Source: JAEXOD01 sp963663265 (GTDB lineage Bacteria; Bacteroidota; Ignavibacteria; Ignavibacteriales; Melioribacteraceae). Taken from it: a stretch of DNA of 64,000 nt. The stretch spans positions 241,769 to 305,768 of the forward strand of contig CAXXXM010000004.1 in assembly GCA_963663265.2 (NCBI GenBank). The letters run 5' to 3'. This document shows, piece by piece, positions 55,169 to 63,985 of the stretch. The translations under genes were made by a program, and so were the position numbers. Numbering within the stretch: the first letter of the stretch is position 1; every line of letters begins with the position of its first letter. The notes below the pieces were generated by a model. It searched no databases. It worked only from the letters and a program-made list of their open reading frames with translations, and had not been told where the DNA came from.

Positions 55169-55891
55169 ATGAAACTTGATATATTAATTTTTACAGCTCA
55201 TCCTGACGATGCCGAAATTTCTATTGGAGGCTCTATTGCCAAGTTCACATCTCAAGGATTTAAAGTTGGAATTGTTGATTTAACTCAAGGTGAAATGGGC
55301 ACAAGAGGAACTAAAGAAACAAGAAAACTTGAAGCTGAAAAAGCATCACAAATATTAGGTATTCAATATAGAAACAACTTAAACATTCCTGATGGTGGAG
55401 TTAAAGTTAAAAACGAGTATACTACTTTATTAATAGAAGAGATTAGAAAAACAGAACCAAAAATTATTTTTGCACCATATTTTAACGATAGACACCCTGA
55501 TCATATTGGTGCCGGCTTATTGGCAAAAGATGCTTACTTTTTTTCCGGTCTACAAAAAATTGAGACTTATGAAAATGGTGTTAAACAAATTCCATATAGA
55601 CCCCAAAAACTATTCTATTATATGATGACCTATGAGTTTACACCTTCAGTTATAAATGATATTAGTGATTTTTTTGTAACAAAAATGAATTCAATATATG
55701 CTTATGACACTCAATTCCACAACCCCAATAGCCAAGAGCCTGAAACATTTATAAGTCAACCTGGATTTTTATCGTTTATTGAAGCAAAAGCTAAACACTT
55801 TGGGTTTATGATAGGTAAAAACTATGGTGAACCATTCTATTGTGAAGAAGCTATAAATTTTGACTTTTCTTCCTTGATTAAAATAAACTAA
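55169..55891 (+). CDS. bshB1: Bacillithiol biosynthesis deacetylase BshB1
   Basis: The ATG at 55169 with AAAGGAA upstream gives 240 residues; an earlier in-frame start would add a tail the family lacks. The LmbE/PIG-L zinc motif TAHPDDAEISIGG and the later HPDHIGAG are present, and GEMGTRGTKETRKLEA and RNNLNIPDGGV are typical of BshB1. The enzyme deacetylates GlcNAc-malate to GlcN-malate in bacillithiol synthesis. bshA and bshC are not in the window. The bacilliredoxin at 40.4 kb supports a working bacillithiol system. Confidence 0.92.
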   Translation: MKLDILIFTAHPDDAEISIGGSIAKFTSQGFKVGIVDLTQGEMGTRGTKETRKLEAEKASQILGIQYRNNLNIPDGGVKVKNEYTTLLIEEIRKTEPKIIFAPYFNDRHPDHIGAGLLAKDAYFFSGLQKIETYENGVKQIPYRPQKLFYYMMTYEFTPSVINDISDFFVTKMNSIYAYDTQFHNPNSQEPETFISQPGFLSFIEAKAKHFGFMIGKNYGEPFYCEEAINFDFSSLIKIN

Positions 55892-55927
55892 TTATTTAAT
55901 ATATTATCTGTTCTAAATTTGACTATT

Positions 55928-56000
55928 CTCTCATAAAATTTTAATTTAACTTCGGTTCTAAATATTATTTATTAATTTTAGAACGAGAGTATTTTTTTTT
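55928..56000 (+). terminator. Probable terminator of bshB1
   Basis: CTCTC (55928-55932) and GAGAG (55985-55989) enclose a nested stem GTTCTAAA (55955-55962) / TTTAGAAC (55977-55984), followed by nine T (55992-56000). The large loop makes it less certain. The T-run ends about 30 nt before the cstA start. Confidence 0.5.
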
Positions 56001-56031
56001 GATATTGATATATTTTTATGAGGAAAATTGA

Positions 56032-57462
56032 ATGATAACTTTTTTGATTTCGGTTGCGTTATTAGTTGGAAGTTATTTTACTTATGGCAAGTATTGCGAA
56101 AAAGTATTTGGTGTTGATGAAAACAGATTACCTCCTTCAACTCGATTAAAAGATGGAGTTGATTATGTACCAATGAAGTGGTACAAAATATTTCTTATTC
56201 AATTCTTAAATATTGCCGGATTAGGTCCAATATTTGGTGCTATTGCCGGTGCAATGTGGGGACCGGTTGCTTTTTTATGGATAGTTTTAGGATGTATTTT
56301 TGCAGGAGCAATGCATGATTTTTTTGCAGGGATGTTATCATTAAGGTATGATGGAGTAAGCCTTCCTGAAATTGTAGGTAAATACTTAGGTAATTTTAGT
56401 AAACATTTAGTAAACTTAGTAACTTTGGTATTATTGATTTTAGTAGGTGCTGTTTTTATAATGGGTCCCGCTAAAATATTAACAATGATAACACCTGACT
56501 GGATGAATTATTCCTTTTGGGTTATTATTATTTTTGCATATTATATAGCTGCAACTCTTCTTCCAATTGATAAAGTAATTGGTAAAATCTATCCGTTTTT
56601 TGGTGTTGCTTTACTTATTATGGCACTTGGTATTTCTATTAGTATGATAATTAATGGAGTTAAAATCCCGGAATTAACTATTTCTAATCTTACAAATATG
56701 CATGCTAATTCAGAAAGCTTCCCTATTTTCCCCATGTTATTTATTACAGTAGCTTGTGGTGCCATTAGTGGATTCCATGCAACTCAATCTCCTATGATGG
56801 CTCGTTGTTTAACTGGCGAAAAATATGGACGTAGAGTTTTTTATGGTGCTATGCTTTCTGAAGGGATTGTTGCTTTAATTTGGGCTGCAGTTGCTATGGG
56901 TTTTTTTGGAAGCGTTGGCGAATTAAATTCTGTTATGGCTGAACACAATGGGAATGCTGCTTATATTGTTAGTGTTATTTCAAATAGTTTGCTTGGAAAA
57001 ATTGGTGGGGCATTAGCAATTATTGGAGTTGTTGCTTGTCCTATTACAACCGGTGATACTGCATTTAGAGGAGCTCGTTTAACTTTAGCTGATTTTCTTA
57101 ACTACAACCAAACTAAAATTAAAAATAGACTTATAATTGCTGTTCCTATGTTTGTAATTGCTTTTGTTTTAACTCAAGTAAGTTTTGATGTTATTTGGAG
57201 ATATTTTGCGTGGATAAATCAATCTTTAGGTGCTATTACTCTTTGGGCTATTACTGTCTATTTATTTAAAGAAAATAAAAACTTCTGGATTGCTTTAATA
57301 CCGGCAGTTTTTATGTCAGCTGTAACGTTTAACTACATATTAGTTGCCCCGGAAGGTTTTGGTTTATCTTTATACACTTCGTTTATGATCTTCTGTATTA
57401 TATTTGTTGTTTCAGCAACTTATATTTATATCAAGAACAAATCAAATAAAAAAGCTGCTTAA
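56032..57462 (+). CDS. CstA-family carbon starvation transporter
   Basis: A 476-residue membrane protein with about twelve hydrophobic helices and the CstA signature block LNIAGLGPIFGAIAGAMWGP, then GAMHDFFAGMLSLRYDG, and CGAISGFHATQSPMMARC. It is the short form of the family (E. coli CstA is about 700 residues), like those of anaerobes. CstA relatives import peptides or pyruvate, and this sequence does not decide between them. It is followed by a hairpin and then the copper genes, so it is probably a single-gene unit. Confidence 0.88.
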   Translation: MITFLISVALLVGSYFTYGKYCEKVFGVDENRLPPSTRLKDGVDYVPMKWYKIFLIQFLNIAGLGPIFGAIAGAMWGPVAFLWIVLGCIFAGAMHDFFAGMLSLRYDGVSLPEIVGKYLGNFSKHLVNLVTLVLLILVGAVFIMGPAKILTMITPDWMNYSFWVIIIFAYYIAATLLPIDKVIGKIYPFFGVALLIMALGISISMIINGVKIPELTISNLTNMHANSESFPIFPMLFITVACGAISGFHATQSPMMARCLTGEKYGRRVFYGAMLSEGIVALIWAAVAMGFFGSVGELNSVMAEHNGNAAYIVSVISNSLLGKIGGALAIIGVVACPITTGDTAFRGARLTLADFLNYNQTKIKNRLIIAVPMFVIAFVLTQVSFDVIWRYFAWINQSLGAITLWAITVYLFKENKNFWIALIPAVFMSAVTFNYILVAPEGFGLSLYTSFMIFCIIFVVSATYIYIKNKSNKKAA

Positions 57463-57468
57463 TAAATT

Positions 57469-57498
57469 GAGCTTGTTTAAATAGAGTTAAACAAGCTC
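57469..57498 (+). terminator. Hairpin after the CstA-family gene
   Basis: GAGCTTGTTTAA (57469-57480) pairs perfectly with TTAAACAAGCTC (57487-57498) over a 6-nt loop. TCCCCTTTTACTT follows, so the T-run is weak but the 12-bp stem is strong. Confidence 0.7.
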
Positions 57499-57567
57499 TC
57501 CCCTTTTACTTATTTGAAACATTTTAACAATTTAAAATGTTTACTCCTTAAAACATTGGATATTAAA

Positions 57568-57768
57568 ATGGAAAATATTACTATTGACATTGAAGGTATG
57601 AGCTGCATGCACTGCGTAAAAGCAGTTGAAATGGAGTTTAAGAACTTGAATTTAGGTTCATATAAGGTAGAGATTGGAAAAGCTGAAGTTGAATACAACC
57701 CAAATGTAGTGAATAAGTCAAAAATTTATGCAGCTATTGAAGAAGCCGGATTTAAAGTAAAAGAATAA
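57568..57768 (+). CDS. copZ: Copper chaperone, heavy-metal-associated domain
   Basis: The ATG at 57568 gives a 66-residue single HMA domain, the usual CopZ size. An upstream in-frame start would add 18 odd residues overlapping the hairpin's downstream spacer. The copper motif is GMSCMHC (MxCxxC) near residue 10, and the fold ends AAIEEAGFKV. It carries Cu(I) to the ATPase encoded next, 1 nt downstream. Confidence 0.9.
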   Translation: MENITIDIEGMSCMHCVKAVEMEFKNLNLGSYKVEIGKAEVEYNPNVVNKSKIYAAIEEAGFKVKE

Positions 57769-57769
57769 A

Positions 57770-59974
57770 ATGAATGATGTCTCGTTTCCAGTAAAAGGGA
57801 TGACTTGTGCAGCATGTGTTGCACGTGTTGAAAAAGTATTAAAAAAGATTGACGGTATTGAAGAGATTTCTGTCAATCTTGCTAATGAAAAAGCTTATTT
57901 TAAAGTTAAAGATAATAGTTCAATAGTTAAAGCCGCTGAACTACTTAACGAATATGGGTATAAATTAGAGATTGAAGAAAAAAACCAACCGAATATTAAA
58001 GATAACGATAACATTGAATTTGATTTATTAAAAAGAGATTTTATATTTTCATTATCCTTAGCTCTCCCCATTTTTATTGTGAGCATGAGTGTTGATTTAT
58101 TCTTTTCGAACACTATTACCGACCAATCAAAAGATATTATAAATAAATTGCTATTCATATTTACCACTCCAATAATGTTCATTCCGGCAAAAAGATTTTT
58201 TATTGCTTTTTGGAATAATCTTAAACACTTTTCTGCCGATATGAATACATTAATTGCAGTTGGAACCGGAGCTGCTTATGGATATAGTGTATTGGCAATA
58301 TTATTTCCCCAGCTGACTACTGTTCATCATGGAGTGCCTCATGTATATTTTGAAACAGCAGCGGTAATTGTTACGCTAATATTATTTGGAAGAGTTCTTG
58401 AAAGTAATGCAAAAGCAAAAACTAAAGACACAATAAAAAAGCTATTGGAACTTAAACCAAAAACAGCAACTATATTAGTTAATGATAAAGAAATAAAAAC
58501 CGATATAACAGACTTAAAAACCGGAGATATTGTTGTTATAAAACCGGGTGAAAAAATTGCAGCCGATGGAATTATTGTAAGTGGTTCATCCTCTGTTGAT
58601 GAAAGCATGATAACAGGTGAAAGTATTCCCATTGAAAAAAATATTGGTAGTAAAGTTATTGGCGGTACAATCAATACAACCGGAACAATCAACTTTAAAA
58701 TTACTACAATTGGGGATAATTCCATTCTGGGCAAAATTATTAAGTTAGTTGAGGCCGCTCAAGGTTCAAAAGCCCCTATACAAAAACTTGCCGATAAAAT
58801 TGCCTCTGTTTTTGTTCCAATCGTTGTTGGAATTTCTTTGATTACATTTTTTGTATGGTTTTTGATCGGCGGCGATAATGCTTTTAATATTGCCTTAGTA
58901 AATTTTGTAAGCGTATTAATAATTGCTTGTCCTTGTGCTTTGGGATTAGCAACACCAACTGCAATTATGGTTGGAACAGGTAAAGGAGCTGCTTATGGAA
59001 TTCTTATTAAAAACGGTGAAGTATTAGAAATTACCAACAAGGTTAATACAATAGTTTTAGATAAAACCGGCACCATAACCGAAGGGAATCCAAAAGTTGT
59101 TAACTTTGAATGGAATGAACTTGGTAAAGTAGAAATATTAAAACTTGTCGGTTCAATTGAAAAGAAATCGGAACACCCATTGGCAAAAGCAATTGTAAAC
59201 TATTGCAAAACTGAAAATGTTGAATTTGTACAACCTAATAACTTTGAAAGCAAAACTGGTTTCGGTTTGATGGGAAACATAGAAGATAAAAACATATTAA
59301 TTGGGAATGAACGATTATTAAATGAGTATAATATAGAGATAGTTGAGTTTGCCGAAAATATTAGATGTTATTCTGAAGAAGGAAAAACAGTAATACTTGC
59401 AGCAATAAACAATAAACTTAGTGCAGTTTTTGCATTGCAAGATGAAGAAAAACATTCATCATTAGATGCAATAAACATGTTCAACCGAATGGGTTTAACC
59501 ACCTATATGATTACCGGAGATAATAAACGAAGTGCAAAGTATTTAGCAGATAAATTACATATCAATAATTTTATTGCTGAAGCTCTCCCCTCCGATAAAG
59601 TAGATTTAATCTCAAAACTTCAGAAAGAAGGAAAACTTGTTGCAATGGTTGGTGATGGAATTAATGATGCCCCCGCATTAGCCAAGGCAGATATTGGAAT
59701 TGCCATAGGTTCTGGAACTGATATTGCGGTTGAATCTGCAGATATTGTATTAGTAAATAGCGATTTAAATAATGTAGTTAAAGCCATCAGTTTATCTAAA
59801 AAAGTTATTGCTACAATTAAACAAAATTTATTCTGGGCATTTGTTTATAATATAATTGGGATTCCCCTTGCCGCATTAGGAATGTTAAACCCAATGCTTG
59901 GAGCTTTGGCAATGTCGCTTAGTTCTGTATCAGTAATTTCAAATTCGCTGAGATTGAGAAGAGAAAAGATTTAA
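57770..59974 (+). CDS. copA: Cu(I)-exporting P1B-type ATPase
   Basis: One N-terminal HMA domain (GMTCAAC, Cys 13 and 16) is followed by eight membrane helices, the A-domain TGES loop (MITGESIPIEK), the ion-site CPC (Cys 387, Cys 389, in ACPCALGLATP), the phosphorylation site DKTGT (Asp 431), SEHPLAKAI with the conserved HP pair, and GDGINDAPAL. The 734-residue length and the MxSS-type end (LGALAMSLSSVSVISNS) fit Cu+/Ag+ export. Translation probably couples to copZ across the 1-nt gap. Confidence 0.95.
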   Translation: MNDVSFPVKGMTCAACVARVEKVLKKIDGIEEISVNLANEKAYFKVKDNSSIVKAAELLNEYGYKLEIEEKNQPNIKDNDNIEFDLLKRDFIFSLSLALPIFIVSMSVDLFFSNTITDQSKDIINKLLFIFTTPIMFIPAKRFFIAFWNNLKHFSADMNTLIAVGTGAAYGYSVLAILFPQLTTVHHGVPHVYFETAAVIVTLILFGRVLESNAKAKTKDTIKKLLELKPKTATILVNDKEIKTDITDLKTGDIVVIKPGEKIAADGIIVSGSSSVDESMITGESIPIEKNIGSKVIGGTINTTGTINFKITTIGDNSILGKIIKLVEAAQGSKAPIQKLADKIASVFVPIVVGISLITFFVWFLIGGDNAFNIALVNFVSVLIIACPCALGLATPTAIMVGTGKGAAYGILIKNGEVLEITNKVNTIVLDKTGTITEGNPKVVNFEWNELGKVEILKLVGSIEKKSEHPLAKAIVNYCKTENVEFVQPNNFESKTGFGLMGNIEDKNILIGNERLLNEYNIEIVEFAENIRCYSEEGKTVILAAINNKLSAVFALQDEEKHSSLDAINMFNRMGLTTYMITGDNKRSAKYLADKLHINNFIAEALPSDKVDLISKLQKEGKLVAMVGDGINDAPALAKADIGIAIGSGTDIAVESADIVLVNSDLNNVVKAISLSKKVIATIKQNLFWAFVYNIIGIPLAALGMLNPMLGALAMSLSSVSVISNSLRLRREKI

Positions 59975-60050
59975 TTGTTAATTATCAATTATTAATTATT
60001 TAATTTGCCAACTGCGGGTAATTAAGAAAGATAATGGTAATTGGTAATTG

Positions 60051-60092
60051 ATAATTGGTGATGGGTAATTGGTGATGGGTAATTGGTGATGG
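60051..60092. repeat. 14-bp tandem repeat
   Basis: Three units of (G/A)TAATTGGTGATGG, the first with one change, are followed by a degenerating GTATTTGATAATTGG tail. It lies just outside the first copy of the 390-bp block, in the spacer after copA. Confidence 0.85.
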
Positions 60093-60115
60093 GTATTTGA
60101 TAATTGGTATTTGGT

Positions 60116-60502
60116 ATTGGTATAAACACCATTCCGGCAGGAATGGCTCTATTGGTAGAAAATCATAACAACAACACACATTCCCCACTCCAGAGTGAGT
60201 GGTCTATATTATTAAATATTGTCTGAACGAGGATTTGGAGGGATTTAACAGATTTATGGGATTACAAATTATTGAATATTTTTTTTACGTTATTTAATTC
60301 AGAAGAATAATTAATAATTGAAGTTCAATAATATGGACAGTTAACCGGGAACCGGTGACATTATTGTAGCAAAACGATCCCCCACAAAACAAAAACCGGG
60401 AACCGGTGACATAATTTTTCTCTTTATGTAAAACTATTTCAAAAATAAACGAAACAATCTGTAATGCGAAATATAATACCCAAAGGGTCGAAACATCAAT
60501 AG
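60116..60502. repeat. Copy 1 of a 390-bp direct repeat
   Basis: This block is repeated at 61454-61842 with nearly identical sequence. It holds CATTCC-GGCA-GGAATG and CACTC-CAGA-GTGAGTG stems, the phrase GTCTGAACGAGGATTTGG, two copies of AACCGGGAACCGGTGACA (60343-60360 and 60394-60411), and the half-cassette CCC-AAA-GGG followed by TCGAAACATCAATAG. No coding signal. Confidence 0.9.
60343..60411 (+). repeat. Paired 18-bp motif, forward
   Basis: AACCGGGAACCGGTGACA occurs at 60343-60360 and 60394-60411, 51 bp apart. The same pair in inverted orientation is at 60692-60761 and again forward at 61683-61751. Confidence 0.9.
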
Positions 60503-60691
60503 AAAACTCCGAAACAACATTATATCAAGCCCCAGCGTGGGCGACACTATTTTTGGTAATTGTTTAGCAAACTCATCCCTCGACTCAATAAGCCCCATTG
60601 AGTACACCGCCTTCTCTTGAAAATAGAAGGAGTGACGACTGTTATGGTAATACGTTTTTATAAAATTGGTTGCATAAATTTGTCCCTCTTA

Positions 60692-60761
60692 TGTCACCGG
60701 TTCCCGGTTCTTTCATATTTGTTTGTTATGCGTGCTACAAAAATGTCACCGGTTCCCGGTT
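60692..60761 (-). repeat. Paired 18-bp motif, inverted
   Basis: TGTCACCGGTTCCCGGTT occurs at 60692-60709 and 60744-60761, 52 bp apart, inverted relative to the other pairs. If TG is a transposon tip, this pair would be a left end facing the right-end pair at 61683-61751, enclosing 1060 bp without a transposase gene. Confidence 0.85.
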
Positions 60762-60851
60762 AAAACATAAAAACATGTAATATGTTTATTTTTCCCAGTT
60801 TCAAGTCTCCAGTCTCAAGTCTCTGCTTTTCGTCACTCGTCACATTTTTTT

Positions 60852-60924
60852 GATTGCAGAGCAATCACATGTCGTTAACCACAATCACTAACAAATCCCC
60901 ACTACTTCGGCTGAAGTCGCACAA
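60852..60924. repeat. Type-II hairpin cassette
   Basis: GATTGC-AGA-GCAATC, linker ACATGTCGTTAACCA, a variable 20-bp stretch, AATCCCC, then ACTTC-GGC-TGAAGT and CGCACAA. This copy is the least worn of the three. Confidence 0.75.
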
Positions 60925-60986
60925 TTTTTTGTCAACTGTAAAAAAACAGGAACTCTATACTGGCAACTCGTTACAAAGCATTCTAT

Positions 60987-61361
60987 GTGTCGCTCCTAAC
61001 GGAGCTTTATTTAGTGAGGGGATTTATATTACTATTGTTGTTTCGACCCTAAAGGGTCTGGTTAGATGAAGACACGAGTGATTTCGTTTTTGTTAACATT
61101 TTCTATTTCTAAAAATACAATATATAGCATAAATGTTAAATTATTTATACAAATCCGTTAGCTATTATCTGTTTACTATTACCTGCTTTTAGTCACTCGT
61201 CACTCGTTACTTTTTTTGATGAAATATCTTTTGTTTGTCAAATACCAATTACATAATATAAAACAAAAAATTCTATAACGATTAAACATCAATCCCTTTA
61301 GGGATGAAACATCAATAGAAAATTGAAAACAAACATAATTAAGCCCCGTAGGTGGCGACAC
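60987..61361. repeat. Type-I hairpin cassette (375 bp)
   Basis: It opens GTGTCG-CTCC-TAAC-GGAG-CTT and closes CCCC-GTAG-GTGG-CGACAC. Inside are TATTGTTGTTTCG-ACCC-TAAA-GGGT and, inverted, TCCC-TTTA-GGGA-TGAAACATCAATAG. It is longer than the 37-kb cassette because of an extra AT-rich centre containing GTCACTCGTCACTCG. No coding gene is seen; the small open frames follow the repeat. Confidence 0.75.
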
Positions 61362-61453
61362 ATTCTTTACAGAGTAACATGTAACTTGTGACAAGTGACT
61401 AAAAACCAAAAGCTTGAGACTGGTATTTCGTGATTCGTAATTGCTGAATAGTG

Positions 61454-61842
61454 ATTGGTATAAAAGCCATTCCGGCAGGAATGGCTCTATTGGTAGAATA
61501 ATCCAAACACAAACACACATCTTCCCCACTCCAGAGTGAGTGGTCTATATTATTAAATATTGTCTGAACGAGGATTTGGAGGGATTTAACAGATTTATGG
61601 GATTACAAATTATTGAATATTTTTTCACGTTATTTAATTCAGAAGAATCATTAATAATTGAAGTTCAATAATATGGGCAGTTAACCGGGAACCGGTGACA
61701 TTATTGTAGCAAAACGATCCCCCACAAAACAAAAACCGGGAACCGGTGACATAATTTTTCTCTTTATGTGAACCTATTTCAAAAATAAACGAAACAATCT
61801 GTAATGCGAAATATAATACCCAAAGGGTCGAAACATCAATAG
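61454..61842. repeat. Copy 2 of the 390-bp direct repeat
   Basis: This is nearly identical to 60116-60502, offset about 1340 bp, including the motif pair at 61683-61700 and 61734-61751. It ends at the same AACATCAATAG linker, about 50 bp before the yegP inverted repeat. Confidence 0.9.
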
Positions 61843-61891
61843 GAAACACATAAAAAACAATATATAGTCCTTTCTTTTATTTCTTTTATAT

Positions 61892-61905
61892 TGAGACCTT
61901 TAAGC
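61892..61905. repeat. Inverted repeat left of yegP
   Basis: TGAGACCTTTAAGC is the exact reverse complement of GCTTAAAGGTCTCA at 62281-62294. The pair frames the yegP gene. Confidence 0.8.
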
Positions 61906-61927
61906 GATTTTGATTTAATTAATTTGT

Positions 61928-62266
61928 TTATGTGTTGTCTACAATTTCAGCATTTGGGGCGTTTGTTTTAACAGATTCTATACCTTTATCCCTTGCAGAT
62001 GTAGATGAATACATTTCACTGGTTCCAATAATTTTATTATTGCCTGCTTTTAAATTAAAATATGGACTTCCATCATTAGCAATTAGTCTTTCGTAATTCC
62101 AGTCGTAAGGAGAGTTAGTTTTTACAGATGATATACCATTTTTGGCTCCACCAAGATCGGTATACATTTCGCTATTCAGAATTATTTCACCGTTTGAAGC
62201 TTTAAGATGAAAATAGTATGGTTGGGATGCAGATGAATTTTTGAATATTTCAAATTTGCCTGCCAT
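61928..62266 (-). CDS. YegP-family DUF1508 protein
   Basis: The 112-residue protein has two tandem DUF1508 units: FEIFKNSSASQPYYFHLKASNGEIILNSEMY, then YFNLKAGNNKIIGTSEMYSS, each followed by a GI(S/E)SVKTN ending. This is the two-repeat YegP layout. The function is unknown; YegP relatives are widespread small proteins, often horizontally spread. GGAGGAAC precedes the ATG. The gene lies between 14-bp inverted repeats in the repeat island, which suggests it moved as a small unit. Confidence 0.9.
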   Translation of the reverse strand: MAGKFEIFKNSSASQPYYFHLKASNGEIILNSEMYTDLGGAKNGISSVKTNSPYDWNYERLIANDGSPYFNLKAGNNKIIGTSEMYSSTSARDKGIESVKTNAPNAEIVDNT

Positions 62267-62280
62267 TGTTCCTCCGATTT

Positions 62281-62294
62281 GCTTAAAGGTCTCA
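62281..62294. repeat. Inverted repeat right of yegP
   Basis: GCTTAAAGGTCTCA mirrors 61892-61905. Directly outside it is TTTATA, which also occurs one base outside the left copy (61885-61890). Confidence 0.8.
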
Positions 62295-62513
62295 TTTATA
62301 AAATAGAGTTACAAACCGTAGTTGAAAATGGCAAATTATAAATAATATTAATATTTAACAAATAAGAATGAATAAATAATTACTGAAGATTACGTAAATT
62401 TTTATTATTTTGTACTCGTGGTAAAAATAATAGAAAAAGAGCAAGATTTTATTTAAATTTACAATAGTTAAAGGGTATAGAACCTTTATTATTTTATAAT
62501 TTTATGAGCAAAT

Positions 62514-63985
62514 ATGTTTGAACAAATTTTTAAGAATATAGATGATATTCTACACAAAGATGCAGGATGCAGCAGCGAGCTTGATTATGTTGAACAGACT
62601 TCATGGATATTGTTTCTTAAGTATCTTGATGATTTAGAAGCCGATAGAAAAATTAAAGCTGAGTTAACAAGAAATAGTTATACTCCAATTATTGACGATG
62701 AATATAAATGGAATAAATGGGCAGCTCCAAAAGATGAAACCGGTAAAATTGATAAAAAGGCTTTAACAGGCGATGATTTAGTAGATTTTGTAAATATTAA
62801 TTTATTCGGCTATTTAAAAAAGTTTAAGGTGTCCGCAAGCAGTGCCGATACAATTGAATATAAAATTGGAGAAATATTTAGCGAGTTAAAAAACCGAATA
62901 CAAAGCGGTTATAATTTACGCGGCGTAATTGAATTAATTGATAATTTAAAATTCAGGACTCAAGTTGAAAAAGACGAAATGAGTCATTTGTATGAATCAA
63001 AAATTCAAAACATGGGGAATGCAGGGAGAAACGGAGGCGAATACTACACTCCCCGACCTTTAATCAAAACCATTGTTAAAGTTGTTGCTCCTAAAATTGG
63101 AGATAAAATATACGACGGGGCTGTAGGAAGTGCGGGCTTTTTATGCGAAGCTTATGAATATTTAAAAACTTCTAAAAAGCTTACAACAACCGATTTGGTT
63201 ACATTACAAAAAAACACATTTTACGGAAAAGAAAAAAAAATCGTTGGCTTATATTATCGGCATAATGAATATGATTCTGCATGGAATTGAAGCGCCAAAT
63301 ATTATTCATACCAACACATTAACAGAAAACATAAGCGATATTCAAGAAAAGGATAGGTTTAATGTTGTATTAGCCAATCCCCCATTTGGCGGTAAAGAAA
63401 GAGCCGAAGTTCAACAAAACTTCCCTATTAAATCCGGGGAGACTGCATTTTTATTTTTACAACATTTTATAAAAATATTAAAAGCAGGCGGTAAAGCAGG
63501 TATTGTTATTAAAAACACTTTTTTAAGCAACAGCGACAATGCCTCAATAAGTTTACGCAAAAGTTTAGTTGAGAACTGCAATCTGCATACCGTACTTGAT
63601 TTACCCGGAGGAGTGTTTACGGGCGCCGGAGTAAAAACAGTTGTTTTGTTTTTTCAAAAAGGAGAACCGACAGAAAAGATTTGGTACTACCAATTAAATT
63701 TAGATAGGAATTTAGGGAAAACCAATCCCCTCAATGAACAAGACTTAGCCGAATTTGTAGAATTACAAAAGACAAAAGCGAACAGTAACAACTCGTGGTC
63801 AATAAATATAAAAGATGTAGATGAAGACAGTTTTGATTTATCGGTTAAAAATCCGAATAAAAATAACGAAGAAAAGTTAAGGTCCCCCATTGAGATTTTA
63901 GACGAAATGAAAAAAACTTTCCGAAGAGAACAAATCAATTCTTGAAAATTTGGAAAAATTAATTAAGGGTGATTTGAGCTTATGA
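62514..63985 (+). pseudogene. hsdM: Type I restriction-modification methyltransferase hsdM with two single-A frameshifts
   Basis: The product would methylate adenine as part of HsdM2S. The N-terminal helical domain (LDYVEQTSWILFLKYLDDLE) is in frame, as are EYYTPRPLIKTIV and the SAM motif DGAVGSAGFLCEA. At a run of nine A (63232-63240) the frame breaks; with eight A it reads FYGKEKKSLAYIIGIMNMILHG, the family sequence, and continues through VVLANPPFGG. A second run of seven A (63910-63916) breaks it again; with six A it continues LSEENKSILENLEKLI to a TGA at 63983-63985 overlapping the next ATG. Restored, it is about 490 residues, normal for HsdM. This may be slippage, decay or sequencing error. 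Confidence 0.88.

Noticed and set aside
60854..61529. Open frames of 71 and 109 aa in the second repeat island
   Set aside because: They coincide with the type-I and type-II cassettes in both directions and contain phrases that are only translated repeat.
62514..63945. Two separate methyltransferase genes instead of one broken hsdM
   Set aside because: The two frames join exactly at a nine-A run into a continuous HsdM motif order, and the second piece lacks the N-terminal and SAM motifs found in the first.
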